Positions 25,207-33,739 of a stretch of 64,000 nucleotides of DNA are shown in pieces (position 1 is the first letter of the stretch; every line of letters starts with the position of its first letter). The notes under the pieces are model-generated. The model had not been told where the DNA came from. It ran no database searches and saw nothing but the letters and a program-made list of their open reading frames with translations. Source of the stretch: JAWKWH01 sp040830725 (GTDB lineage Bacteria; Pseudomonadota; Alphaproteobacteria; Rhizobiales; Rhizobiaceae); the NCBI GenBank assembly GCA_040830725.1, contig JBFOMG010000009.1, positions 1 through 64,000 on the forward strand, read 5' to 3'. The position numbers and the translations under genes are program-made.

Positions 25207-26373
25207 TTACCCGGCCGTCAGCTGCCGGGCGATGATAACCCGCATGATTTCGTTTGTGCCCTCGAGGATCTGGTGTACGCGCAAATCGCGGACAAGTTTC
25301 TCGATACCGTAATCGTGCAGATAGCCGTAACCGCCGTGGATTTGAAGCGCGTCATTGGCGATATCGAACCCCTTGTCGGTGACGAAACGCTTGGCCATCG
25401 CGGACCATTTCGAAGCGTCATGCGCCTTGGTGTCGAGCCTTGCGGCCGCGCCATAAAGCAACATGCGCGAAGCGTTGAGATCGGTTTCCATGTCGGCGAG
25501 TTTGAACTGCAGCGCCTGAAACCGGTCGATGGTCTGGCCGAATGCCTTGCGTTCGGCAGAATAGGCCAGCGCCTTGTTGAAGGCTGATTGTGCGCCGCCA
25601 AGCGAGCAGGCGGCGATGTTCAGACGGCCACCATCAAGTCCGGCCATGGCGATGCGGAAGCCGACGCCTTCGTCCGACAGCCGGTTTGCGGCCGGTACAC
25701 GGCAATTGTCGAACAACACCTGGCGGGTCGACTGCATGTGCCATCCCATCTTGCTTTCGACGGCGCCGAACGAAAGGCCGGGCGTGTCCTTCTCGACTAC
25801 GAAAGTGGAAATCCCCTTCGGCCCGTCATCGCCGGTGCGCGCCATGACGACATAGATCTCGTTGTCGCCTGCGCCGGAAATGAACTGTTTGGCGCCGTTC
25901 AGCACATAGTCGTCGCCATTGCGGACAGCGCGGGTTTTCAAGGCAGCCGCATCGGAACCGGAGCCCGGCTCGGTCAGGCAGTAGCTGGCCAGCCACTCCA
26001 TTGAGGTCAGTTTTGGCAGGAAGCGCCGGCGCTGTTCGTCGCTGCCGAACAGGTCGATCATCCAGGACGCCATGTTGTGGATGGATATGTAGGAGGAGAA
26101 TGCCGGGCAGGCCTTGGCGAGCGCCTCGAAAACCAGCACGGCATCGAGCCTGCCGAGTGCCGAACCTCCAACATCGTCGCGTACGTATATACCACCGAAA
26201 CCAAGCGGGCCTGTCTCCCTGATCACATCATCCGGGAAACGGCGTTCCCGGTCCCAATCCAGCGCATGCGGTGCGACACGGTCTTCAGCAAAGCCCTCCG
26301 CCATCTCGCGAATGGCGCGTTGATCCTCGTTGAGGTCGAATTGATTGATGGCGGTTTCGACAGTGGCGTCCAT
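25207..26373 (-). CDS. Isobutyryl-CoA dehydrogenase-type acyl-CoA dehydrogenase
   Basis: 388 aa from the ATG at 26373, with GGAGGG 6 nt upstream. Catalyses the flavin-dependent alpha,beta-dehydrogenation of a short branched acyl-CoA, most likely isobutyryl-CoA given the mmsB neighbour. Landmarks: YCLTEPGSGSDAAAL (FAD/CoA binding), GGRLNIAACSLGGAQ, KAFGQTIDRFQALQFKLADM and the C-terminal QIHGGYGYLHDYGIEKLVRDLRVHQILEGTNEIMR, the family's closing signature. A perfect 14-bp palindrome (26384-26397) overlaps its ribosome-binding region and may be an operator. Confidence 0.92.
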   Translation of the reverse strand: MDATVETAINQFDLNEDQRAIREMAEGFAEDRVAPHALDWDRERRFPDDVIRETGPLGFGGIYVRDDVGGSALGRLDAVLVFEALAKACPAFSSYISIHNMASWMIDLFGSDEQRRRFLPKLTSMEWLASYCLTEPGSGSDAAALKTRAVRNGDDYVLNGAKQFISGAGDNEIYVVMARTGDDGPKGISTFVVEKDTPGLSFGAVESKMGWHMQSTRQVLFDNCRVPAANRLSDEGVGFRIAMAGLDGGRLNIAACSLGGAQSAFNKALAYSAERKAFGQTIDRFQALQFKLADMETDLNASRMLLYGAAARLDTKAHDASKWSAMAKRFVTDKGFDIANDALQIHGGYGYLHDYGIEKLVRDLRVHQILEGTNEIMRVIIARQLTAG

Positions 26374-26383
26374 AGCCGGCCCT

Positions 26384-26397
26384 CCAACTGCAGTTGG
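26384..26397. promoter_or_regulatory. Perfect palindrome at the 5' end of the acyl-CoA dehydrogenase gene
   Basis: CCAACTGCAGTTGG, a 14-bp perfect dyad, begins 11 bp upstream of the dehydrogenase start and touches its GGAGGG. A protein or RNA hairpin here could block expression. No second copy was noticed in the window. Confidence 0.4.
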
Positions 26398-26533
26398 TTG
26401 AGTGGCTACAGCATAATGGAAGGTCGCCAGCACGAAAACTCATTCAATAGGCGGATACAGATGTTCAATTCGACATCCGGTAGTCGCTTCTGTGTGCTGG
26501 TCTTTTTTTGACGCTGTGGTAGCAGAACTCACC

Positions 26534-28003
26534 ATGGCACGCGCGATCATGCTTCAGGGAACAGGTTCGGATGTCGGCAAGACCTTGCTGACGGCCGGGC
26601 TCTGCCGGGTTGCGCGACGCCGAGGACTGAATGTCCGGCCGTTCAAGCCACAGAACATGTCCAACAATGCCGCTGTCGCTGTCATTCCAGGCAGCACTGA
26701 GGCCGGCGAAATCGGCCGCGCACAATGGCTGCAAGCGCTGGCGTGCGGCATCGAACCGTCAGTTGACATGAACCCGGTGCTGCTCAAGCCGCAATCGGAT
26801 ACCGGTTCACAGATCATCGTTGCGGGAAAAGTGGCCGGTAGTGCAGCAGCGCGCGATTATCAGGCGATGAAGGGCGGTCTACTGGATGCGGTTCTGCAAT
26901 CATTCGGCCGCCTGAAGCAGGAGGCGGACCTGGTAATTGTCGAAGGGGCGGGATCTGCTGCTGAAATCAATCTGCGCGAGGGCGACATCGCCAATATGGG
27001 TTTTGCCACGGCTGGCCGGGTGCCTGTCGTGCTGGTCGGAGACATCAACCGGGGCGGGGTGATCGCGTCGCTTGTCGGCACCCATGCAATTCTGCCGGAA
27101 ACTGACCGCGACATGGTATGCGGATATTTGATCAACAAGTTTCGCGGTGATGTGAGCCTCTTTGACAACGGGCTTGAGGCCATAACCGGGCACACGGGAT
27201 GGCGATCATTTGGTGTCGTCCCTTACCTCCAGGAAGCGCGAACACTGCCACCGGAAGATTCCGTCGTGCTGGAGGAACTGTCCGGCAGAGGCGGCGGCGA
27301 TATAAAAGTCGCGGTTCCGGTTCTGTCGCGCATAGCCAATTTCGACGATCTTGATCCGCTGCGTGCGGAGCCGTCCGTCAATCTCTTGTTCATTCGGCCC
27401 GGGGAGCGGGTGCCATCGGATGCGACACTCGTGGTGATTCCGGGTTCGAAATCGACCATCGCCGATATCAAGGCATTTCGAGAAAACGGCTGGGACGATG
27501 ATCTGCGCCGCGTTCGTCAGGCTGGCGGATATATTGCCGGACTGTGCGGCGGCTACCAGATGCTGGGCAATATGGTGCGAGATCCCGATTGTATCGAGGG
27601 AGAGGACCGCGAGATTGCCGGTCTCGGCCTTCTCGACATCGAAACCGTGATGGAGCCTGAGAAGACAGTGCGCAACACAAGCGCCCGTTCAATCCGTTTC
27701 GATGCAGCCGTTGAGGGCTACGAGATTCACCTGGGATTGACAACGGGCCCTGACTGCTCGCGGCCGGTATTGCGGATGGGGGATCGGGTTGACGGCGCTG
27801 TTTCGGAAGACAGCAAGGTCTGGGGTACCTATTTGCATGGTATCTTTGGTGCCGATGATTTTCGCCACCAGCTATTGGAGTCACTTGGCGCGAGCGGTCC
27901 TATGGTGCGTTACAGGCAGAGTGTCGAAACTGCGCTTGACCGAATTGCCGACACACTGGAGCGGACGGTCGACTGTCAGGCGATTTTCGACGCTGCAGCC
28001 TGA
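26534..28003 (+). CDS. cobQ: Cobyric acid synthase
   Basis: 489 aa from the ATG at 26534 (MARAIMLQGTGSDVGK). Amidates four carboxyl side chains of adenosylcobyrinic a,c-diamide with glutamine and ATP in cobalamin synthesis. The N-terminal P-loop-like dethiobiotin-synthetase fold shows GTGSDVGKTLLTAGLCR and KPQNMSNNA. ADLVIVEGAGSAAEINLR is typical of CobQ. The C-terminal class I glutamine amidotransferase domain has GLCGGYQMLG with the catalytic Cys, and LHGIFG near the end. Full length. No other cob gene nearby, and I see no B12 riboswitch in the 160 bp upstream. Confidence 0.95.
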   Translation: MARAIMLQGTGSDVGKTLLTAGLCRVARRRGLNVRPFKPQNMSNNAAVAVIPGSTEAGEIGRAQWLQALACGIEPSVDMNPVLLKPQSDTGSQIIVAGKVAGSAAARDYQAMKGGLLDAVLQSFGRLKQEADLVIVEGAGSAAEINLREGDIANMGFATAGRVPVVLVGDINRGGVIASLVGTHAILPETDRDMVCGYLINKFRGDVSLFDNGLEAITGHTGWRSFGVVPYLQEARTLPPEDSVVLEELSGRGGGDIKVAVPVLSRIANFDDLDPLRAEPSVNLLFIRPGERVPSDATLVVIPGSKSTIADIKAFRENGWDDDLRRVRQAGGYIAGLCGGYQMLGNMVRDPDCIEGEDREIAGLGLLDIETVMEPEKTVRNTSARSIRFDAAVEGYEIHLGLTTGPDCSRPVLRMGDRVDGAVSEDSKVWGTYLHGIFGADDFRHQLLESLGASGPMVRYRQSVETALDRIADTLERTVDCQAIFDAAA

Positions 28004-28051
28004 ATTTCTTGAATGGTATTTGATTCCGGTTACCATCTATCCTGTGATCTG

Positions 28052-28093
28052 AGCGTGCCTGGTTCAATCGATTCTAATTGAACAAGACACGCT
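28052..28093. repeat. Imperfect 17-bp inverted repeat, compact copy of the AACAAGACACGCT element
   Basis: Left arm 28052-28068 and right arm 28077-28093 match at 15 of 17 positions around an 8-nt loop. The right arm ends AACAAGACACGCT, 13 bp before the TerB-like start. The same sequence forms the ends of the 160-bp element at 49128-49287. Confidence 0.7.
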
Positions 28094-28106
28094 AGAGGAG
28101 AGGGAA

Positions 28107-28541
28107 ATGGACGGGAATCCGATACTGGCAAAATTGCGTCTGCTTTTCGAAGGCGATCCCGGCGTGCGCAAAGTCGCCAATGATCCAACGCTTACGGCCG
28201 AGCTTTTGCTGCTGTTCAGGATGATGCTGGCCGATGGCGCGGTCAGTGAGCAAGAATTGGAGACCTTCAGGCGTATCTGCAAAGACGCATTCGGGATTGG
28301 TGAAGACAGCTTCAGGGGTGTTGTCCGCTACCTGCAGGATTTCGGTTACGAGACCACCGCGCCGCAAGCGCTGGAGATGTTTCGTGCCATGCCGCTGGAT
28401 CGCCGCCATCAGCTGGTGCGTCACCTTGCGGAGATTGCCAAAGCCGATGCGCAACTTCACGAGCACGAGGTGAAAATATTGAAACGCACCGTGGAATTTC
28501 TCGATGTTAACGCCAGCGAGGCTCTTGGTGAGAAGCGGTAG
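28107..28541 (+). CDS. TerB-like helical protein
   Basis: 144 aa, all-helical, resembling the TerB/TerB-like fold. LLLLFRMMLADGAVSEQELETFRRIC is the first acidic helical hairpin, and the pseudo-repeat HLAEIAKADAQLHEHEVKILKRTVEFL is the second; paired acidic residues in both are the family's possible metal site. The start ATG follows AGAGGAGAGGGAA, a strong ribosome-binding site, and lies 13 bp after the inverted repeat. The next gene overlaps its end. TerB proteins are tied to tellurite or stress responses; no other ter gene is here. Confidence 0.78.
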   Translation: MDGNPILAKLRLLFEGDPGVRKVANDPTLTAELLLLFRMMLADGAVSEQELETFRRICKDAFGIGEDSFRGVVRYLQDFGYETTAPQALEMFRAMPLDRRHQLVRHLAEIAKADAQLHEHEVKILKRTVEFLDVNASEALGEKR

Positions 28542-29826
28542 CGGCAAGCCGGTTTTGGTTGCCGGCGGCGGGATTGGCGGGCTGGCAACCGCACTGACGC
28601 TGGTGCAGACCGGTGTCCCGGTCGTTGTCCTTGAAACTGTCAACGAGCTTCGCCCGCTGGGTGTCGGTATCAATTTGCAGCCAAATGCGGTGCGTGAACT
28701 ATTCGACATGGGGATCACCGCTCGTGAGCTGGACAAGGTCGGCGTACCCGCTCGCGAATGGGCGCTCGTGGGGCAGAACGGCAATGATATCTATTCGGAG
28801 CCGCGGGGTCTGGAGGCCGGATATAATTGGCAGCAATATGCCGTGCATCGCGGCATGTTCCACATGCTGCTTTATGAAACATTGCTGGACCGGGCCGGCT
28901 CCGATGCCGTGCGCTGTGGCCATCGGGTCACCGGATACCGCAACCATGCCGATGGATCGGTGACGGCAAAGGTAGAGCACAACGGAAATCAGGTGGAACT
29001 CGATGGTGCGCTTCTGATCGGCGCCGATGGCATTCATTCGGCGATCCGGGCGCAGATGCATCCCGAGCAGCCGCCAATTCACTGGGGCGGCGCGATCATG
29101 TGGCGCGGGACGACGCTCGCCAAACCGATCCGCACCGGTTCCTCGTTCATCGGACTGGGAACGGATCGCCAGCGCATGGTTATTTACCCGATCTCTCATC
29201 CCGACCCCGAAACGGGCTTGGCGCTGACCAACTGGATCGCCGAGGTTACCATCGACAACAAGGACGGCTGGCAGGAGACCGGCTGGTTCCGGCAGACGAC
29301 GATCGATGATTTCATCCACCATTTCGAGGACTGGTCGTACGACTGGCTCGATGTGCCGGCGATGCTGCGGCAGGCGGACATTGTCTATGAAAATCCGATG
29401 ATTGACCGAGACCCCGCGCCAACCTGGCTCGACGGTAGCGTGGCGCTGATGGGGGATGCCGCGCACGCCATGTATCCGACCGGCTCCAACGGGGCCAGCC
29501 AGGCGATTGTCGACGCCCGTGTGCTCGGTGCGTCGATGATTGAGCACGGTGTCAGCCGCGAAGCACTGGCCGCCTATAACGACCGGTTGTGCGGTCCGGT
29601 CTCCGAAGTCGTGCTTCGCAACCGCGGCGCAGGGCCGTTCGGGCTTCTGGCGATGGTGGATGAGCGTTGTGGCGGGAAATTCGACAACATTGATGATGTT
29701 ATTCCCGCCAAGGAGCGGGCGGAGTTTGTCGCCGGCTACAAGGCGGCGGCAGGATTTGCTATCGAGCAGTTGAACAATGCGCCGCCGACCATTTCACAAG
29801 GAGCGCAGGTGGGGTCGAGCCCCTAA
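28528..29826 (+). CDS. PhzS-like FAD-dependent monooxygenase
   Basis: About 432 aa. The GTG at 28528 is chosen because GCGAGG lies 6 nt upstream; ATG 28504 is possible. Class A flavoprotein hydroxylase: VLVAGGGIGGLATALTLVQ (FAD GxGxxG), GADGIHSAIRAQMHP (DG motif), and GDAAHAMYPTGSNGASQAI (GD motif). From memory the closest named relative is PhzS (5-methylphenazine-1-carboxylate 1-monooxygenase): ELRPLGVGINLQPNAV, WSEPRG-like and HGG-MWRG-like stretches agree. No other phenazine genes are present, so the substrate is probably another aromatic acid. It overlaps the TerB-like gene by 14 nt and should be cotranscribed. Confidence 0.85.
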   Translation: MRSGSGKPVLVAGGGIGGLATALTLVQTGVPVVVLETVNELRPLGVGINLQPNAVRELFDMGITARELDKVGVPAREWALVGQNGNDIYSEPRGLEAGYNWQQYAVHRGMFHMLLYETLLDRAGSDAVRCGHRVTGYRNHADGSVTAKVEHNGNQVELDGALLIGADGIHSAIRAQMHPEQPPIHWGGAIMWRGTTLAKPIRTGSSFIGLGTDRQRMVIYPISHPDPETGLALTNWIAEVTIDNKDGWQETGWFRQTTIDDFIHHFEDWSYDWLDVPAMLRQADIVYENPMIDRDPAPTWLDGSVALMGDAAHAMYPTGSNGASQAIVDARVLGASMIEHGVSREALAAYNDRLCGPVSEVVLRNRGAGPFGLLAMVDERCGGKFDNIDDVIPAKERAEFVAGYKAAAGFAIEQLNNAPPTISQGAQVGSSP

Positions 29827-29841
29827 CACCGTGTTACCGGC

Positions 29842-30393
29842 TTATTCGCTTAGCTGCTTGTAGCTGTGGATGTTGATATATTCGGTGTCCTTTGCCGGAA
29901 TGTGACAACCGATACACTCGCTGCGGTAGTTCTTCGTGGTGTTCTTGTGTGGTTTCTTGGCCTTGAACAGCGCCCAGCCCCAGCCTTTGCCCCAAATCTT
30001 GTTGCCTTCAAACCGGCCTTCCGTGTCCCTTATCATGACAAACCAGCCGATTTTTTCCGCATTCGGGTCCGGGTTGCCGTCATTGGGGGCGTCCAGCGGC
30101 AATTTCAGCATTTCCTTCACAAATGTAGCGCCGTCGGGAAAGGTTCCGTTTTCGCGATAGGCGTTTATCGTTTCAAGCGTGGTGTAGACGTTGTGGATTT
30201 CGTTGCGCTTTTTGTCTTTCTTCAGCTCAAGCACCTGATAGCCGATAAATTCCCAATCACGGAAACCCTCGGGGATCGAAATGCCACCGGCCTCGTCGAC
30301 ATGGGGCGAGAAACCCTGGGCCTCAGACGGGATTGAAGAGAAGGCCAGAGCGGCGAGAACGGCAGTCGAAAAGACCAGTTTCAAGAAACGCAT
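29842..30393 (-). CDS. Cytochrome P460 family protein
   Basis: 183 aa from the ATG at 30393, with GGGGGAAGC upstream; a longer frame to 30540 has no support. Signal peptide at residues 1-25 (MRFLKLVFSTAVLAALAFSS, cleavage near EAQ), so periplasmic. Cytochrome P460 domain with RDWEFIGYQVLELKK, GWFVMIRDTEGRFEGNKIWGKGWGWALF, and the haem-c motif CIGCH near residues 163-167. Canonical P460 proteins oxidise hydroxylamine through a Lys-crosslinked haem. The actual substrate and the presence of the crosslinking Lys cannot be judged here. No hydroxylamine or nitrite genes are adjacent. Confidence 0.85.
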   Translation of the reverse strand: MRFLKLVFSTAVLAALAFSSIPSEAQGFSPHVDEAGGISIPEGFRDWEFIGYQVLELKKDKKRNEIHNVYTTLETINAYRENGTFPDGATFVKEMLKLPLDAPNDGNPDPNAEKIGWFVMIRDTEGRFEGNKIWGKGWGWALFKAKKPHKNTTKNYRSECIGCHIPAKDTEYINIHSYKQLSE

Positions 30394-30628
30394 AAGCTTC
30401 CCCCTGGCGCTGTATTCGCGCGCAGCCGTGGGGGCCGCGGCGAGTAACATTTTTGTTATCCTTGCGTGAACAATAAGCGAAATCCAATGAGTATGTCCAT
30501 GATGGGCCGGGGCATTTGCTTTAAGCCGGAATTGGCACATATTCGGGCTTGCCGCCTGAATTGCTGTACAGGCAGCAAGGTGCGACCAGTGGTTTGCGCC
30601 GCTATCATGGACCGGCGAGGAGTTACAA

Positions 30629-31603
30629 ATGCGTGCCGTGAGCGTTCACCAATTCGGCGGACCTGAAGAGCTGGTGCTGGAAGAACTTCCCAACCCGGTG
30701 GCCAAGGCGGGGGAAGTTCTCGTTGATATCAAGGCTGTCGGCGTCAATCCGATCGACACCTATATTCGGTCGGGAATACACGCGATCCGGCCGCAGCTGC
30801 CTTACATTGCCGGAGGCGATGCTGCGGGCGTCGTATTGTCAACCGGCGAGGGTGTGACCGGATTTGCAGCGGGCGATCGTGTCTATGTGAGTGCTATTGC
30901 CGGCGGTCATTTTGACGGTCTGACGGCCGAGATGGCAGCGGTACCTGCGTCGGAAGTTTTTCATCTTCCGGACAATGTCAACTTCGCCGAGGGTGCCGCG
31001 CTGGGGGTTCCCTGTGCGACAGCATTTTATGCATTGCATGTCCGCGGTGAAGCCCAATCCGGGCAGACGGTCTTCATTCACGGCGCCAGCGGCTCGGTGG
31101 GTACTGCGGTCGTGCAAATGGCTCGATCACAGGGCATGACCGTCATCGGAAGCGTCGGGACGGATGAAGGACGCAGACTGGTATCAGAGCAGGGTGCAGA
31201 TCACGTTCTCAACCACACAACAGCCGGTTATCTCGATGAACTTGCCTCGCTCACCGGAGGCAGGGGCCCCGACCTGATCATCGAGATGCTGGCCAATGTG
31301 AACCTGGCTGCGGATATGGATGCGGTGGCGAAATTTGGCCGTATTGTCATTGTCGGCAACCGGGGCGAAATCACCATCAATCCACGCACCGCGATGATGA
31401 AAAACCTCGACATCGTAGGTTTGGCCCTCAACAACGCGTCTAAAGACGAAATGACGACCGTTCACGCGGGCCTGAAAGCAGGGCTGGAAAGCGGGGATCT
31501 AAAGCCGGTCATCCGCTGCGAAATGGATATGACGGACGCCGCCAAATCCCATGAGATGGTGCTGGAGCCCGGTGCGCTGGGGAAAATTGTTATCGTGCCC
31601 TAA
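30629..31603 (+). CDS. Zinc-independent NADPH:quinone oxidoreductase (zeta-crystallin type MDR)
   Basis: 324 aa, cytoplasmic. Start ATG at 30629 after GGAGTTACAA. GroES-like domain: VKAVGVNPIDTYIRSG and LPYIAGGDAAGVV. The Rossmann domain has VFIHGASGSVGTAVVQMA (nucleotide loop) and ADHVLNHTT. No zinc-binding Cys cluster is visible, as expected for quinone reductases. Reduces quinones or alpha,beta-unsaturated carbonyls with NADPH. Single gene. Confidence 0.9.
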   Translation: MRAVSVHQFGGPEELVLEELPNPVAKAGEVLVDIKAVGVNPIDTYIRSGIHAIRPQLPYIAGGDAAGVVLSTGEGVTGFAAGDRVYVSAIAGGHFDGLTAEMAAVPASEVFHLPDNVNFAEGAALGVPCATAFYALHVRGEAQSGQTVFIHGASGSVGTAVVQMARSQGMTVIGSVGTDEGRRLVSEQGADHVLNHTTAGYLDELASLTGGRGPDLIIEMLANVNLAADMDAVAKFGRIVIVGNRGEITINPRTAMMKNLDIVGLALNNASKDEMTTVHAGLKAGLESGDLKPVIRCEMDMTDAAKSHEMVLEPGALGKIVIVP

Positions 31604-31665
31604 GCCGGAGCGTTTGGTGCGGAGCTGCTGCGGCAGAAGGGCTTGAAAGGGCTCTATTTGGTGAG

Positions 31666-31896
31666 CTAGTTCAACTGGCAACCATTATATTCGGGAAGAT
31701 ATTTCTTACCCATCTTCTTGCAGATGGCCTTCATTTCCGATGCCGAAGCTTCCATGCGGCATCCGCCCTCAACGAGTTTGCCGCCTATTTTTTTGCAATC
31801 GCTTGCCGACATCTGGTGGGAAGAACTTCGGGTTGAAGTGTCCGAGCAAGCGGTAATGGATGCTGCAAATACTGCTGCAAAAATCAAACGTGACAT
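31666..31896 (-). CDS. Small Cys-rich lipoprotein
   Basis: 76 aa from the ATG at 31896 (AGGTGA upstream; a GTG 9 nt earlier is possible). Signal with lipobox: FAAVFAASITAC, so the Cys after ITA is probably lipidated. The mature part has four further Cys (DCKK, GGCR, AICK, NGCQ), likely two disulfides, and basic stretches. I do not recognise the family. Immediately upstream is an exceptional AT-rich island, so expression or origin may be unusual. Confidence 0.65.
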   Translation of the reverse strand: MSRLIFAAVFAASITACSDTSTRSSSHQMSASDCKKIGGKLVEGGCRMEASASEMKAICKKMGKKYLPEYNGCQLN

Positions 31897-31905
31897 TGAA
31901 TTCAC

Positions 31906-32119
31906 CTGTCATAATAAGTATTGGAATTTGGTGAATTGTAGTGTCTAATTGTAAAAATAAAGTTTATATAAGTAATACTTTAGACAATACTTATATATAG
32001 TAATATATATCGAAATTACACAAAACCGATTCCATATTCCGCACCCAGAAATTGCAGGCTGCAACCGGATGGACCGGATCAGTCGGCTCCAAAACCGGTA
32101 GCCATCGCTAATTGCTCGT
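31906..32119. other. AT-rich intergenic island with 10-bp inverted repeat
   Basis: About 110 bp (31920-32030) is far richer in A/T than its surroundings. It contains a perfect 10-bp inverted repeat TATATAAGTA (31965-31974) / TACTTATATA (31988-31997) with a 13-nt loop. No gene seen. Confidence 0.6.
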
Positions 32120-33739
32120 TCACCCCATCCTTGCTGCAATGGCGCGGTCGAGGTCCGGCATCGCGGCCACGAGTTCCTTTCCGGCGTCCGACTGCGGGTC
32201 GGCGAGCACGTCGGCGGTCACGCCACGCTCGACGATTTTTCCCTCATGCATGACCATGACATCGTCGGTGATGGCGCGGGCGACATGCAGGTCATGTGTG
32301 ATGAACAGATAGGCCACGCCGAGCCGGCCGTTGAGTTCGGCAAACAGATCGAGCACCTGGGCGCGAATTGATACATCCAGCGCAGAAACCGGCTCGTCGC
32401 AAACGACCAGTTTGGGCCGGGTGATGATGGCGCGGGCAATCGAGATGCGCTGGCGCTGGCCGCCTGAAAACTCATGCGGATATTTGTCGAGGTCTGACGG
32501 GGCGAGACCGACTTCGCCAAGCGCCACAATAGCCATGTCACGGCGTTCGTCACGCGATGGCTGTTCGTCCAGCAGGTGCAGAGGTTCGGTCACCAGCCGC
32601 TCAACCTTGTGGCGCGGGTCAAACGAACCATAGGGATCCTGAAACACCACCTGCATGTTGCGGCGATGCGGGCGCAGGCCGGCCTCGTTCAGGTCGACGA
32701 GCGATTGGCCATTGAAGGCGATATCGCCCGAGGTTGGCCGGTCAAGCGCCAGGATCATGCGCGCAAGCGTTGACTTTCCGCACCCCGAACGGCCGACCAG
32801 CGCCATTGAGTGGCCGTGCTCCAATGAAAAACTGACATCGTCAACGGCACGGAACAGGACGGGCGGCTTGAACAGACTGGTGCGGCGCCCGGTATAGTCC
32901 TTGATCACGGATTTGATTTCCAGCAATGGCGGCGCATCCACCTGGCCTGGATCCGTCTCCACGCGGGCCGGAACGTGAGTGGAGGCTTCCGCGAGCTGGC
33001 GTGTGTACGGATGTTTTTGTTCTGAAAGCGTTCTGGCGGTTTTACCGGATTCCATTACCTCACCATTGCGCATGATGGTAACGCGATCGGCCATGTCGGC
33101 GACGACTGCCAAATCGTGGCTGATCAGCAGCAACCCCATGCCGTTTTCGTCAACCAGATCGCGCAGCAATTCGAGGATTTGCGCCTGCAGGACAACGTCA
33201 AGCGCCGTGGTCGGTTCATCGGCGACAAGCAGTTTCGGATTGAGCGCACAGGCAATGGCGATAACAACGCGCTGACGCTGACCGCCGGAGAGTTCATGCG
33301 GAAAGCGGCTGAGCGGGAATTTCTCTTCCGGCAGACCGACACGGGCGAGCATTCGCCGCGCCTGGGCTTCCGCGTCGGCACGATTGGCGGAAGTGTGCCA
33401 GCGAATGCCTTCGGCCACCTGTTCGCCGATGGTCTTGACGGGATTGAGCGCCGTCATCGGTTCCTGGAACACCATGCCGAGATCATCACCGCGCAATGCG
33501 CACATGCGGTCTTCGGATGCGGCCAGAATGTCTTCGCCGTTGAAATTGATGGAGCCCACCGGCAGTTTGGCAGCGTGGGGAAGCAGTTGCATCAACGCCA
33601 GCGCGGTCATCGATTTTCCCGAACCGGATTCGCCGACCAGCCCCATGACCTCGCCGGCTTCGATTGCCAGATCGACGCCCTTCAGGATCGGCGTGTCACC
33701 GATCCAGAGATCGAGCTTTTCGATCTCCAGCAGGCTCAC
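32120..33739 (-). CDS. Oligopeptide-type ABC transporter, fused dual ATP-binding protein (YejF/DppDF type)
   Basis: 539 aa with two complete ABC domains in one chain. First: GESGSGKSM (Walker A, about residues 36-44), LSGGQRQRV (signature), LLVADEPTTALD (Walker B). Second: GRSGCGKSTL (about 319), FSGGQRQRIS, LVVCDEPVSALD. Each carries the family's C-terminal peptide-transporter extension. It energises import of peptides or related compounds through the two adjacent permeases. The start is GTG at 33739, overlapping the permease stop (GTGA), so translation is coupled. Last gene of the four-gene operon. Confidence 0.93.
   Translation of the reverse strand: MSLLEIEKLDLWIGDTPILKGVDLAIEAGEVMGLVGESGSGKSMTALALMQLLPHAAKLPVGSINFNGEDILAASEDRMCALRGDDLGMVFQEPMTALNPVKTIGEQVAEGIRWHTSANRADAEAQARRMLARVGLPEEKFPLSRFPHELSGGQRQRVVIAIACALNPKLLVADEPTTALDVVLQAQILELLRDLVDENGMGLLLISHDLAVVADMADRVTIMRNGEVMESGKTARTLSEQKHPYTRQLAEASTHVPARVETDPGQVDAPPLLEIKSVIKDYTGRRTSLFKPPVLFRAVDDVSFSLEHGHSMALVGRSGCGKSTLARMILALDRPTSGDIAFNGQSLVDLNEAGLRPHRRNMQVVFQDPYGSFDPRHKVERLVTEPLHLLDEQPSRDERRDMAIVALGEVGLAPSDLDKYPHEFSGGQRQRISIARAIITRPKLVVCDEPVSALDVSIRAQVLDLFAELNGRLGVAYLFITHDLHVARAITDDVMVMHEGKIVERGVTADVLADPQSDAGKELVAAMPDLDRAIAARMG

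Noticed and set aside
26398..26533. Cobalamin riboswitch upstream of cobQ
   Set aside because: None of the conserved B12-box sequence is visible in the short leader.
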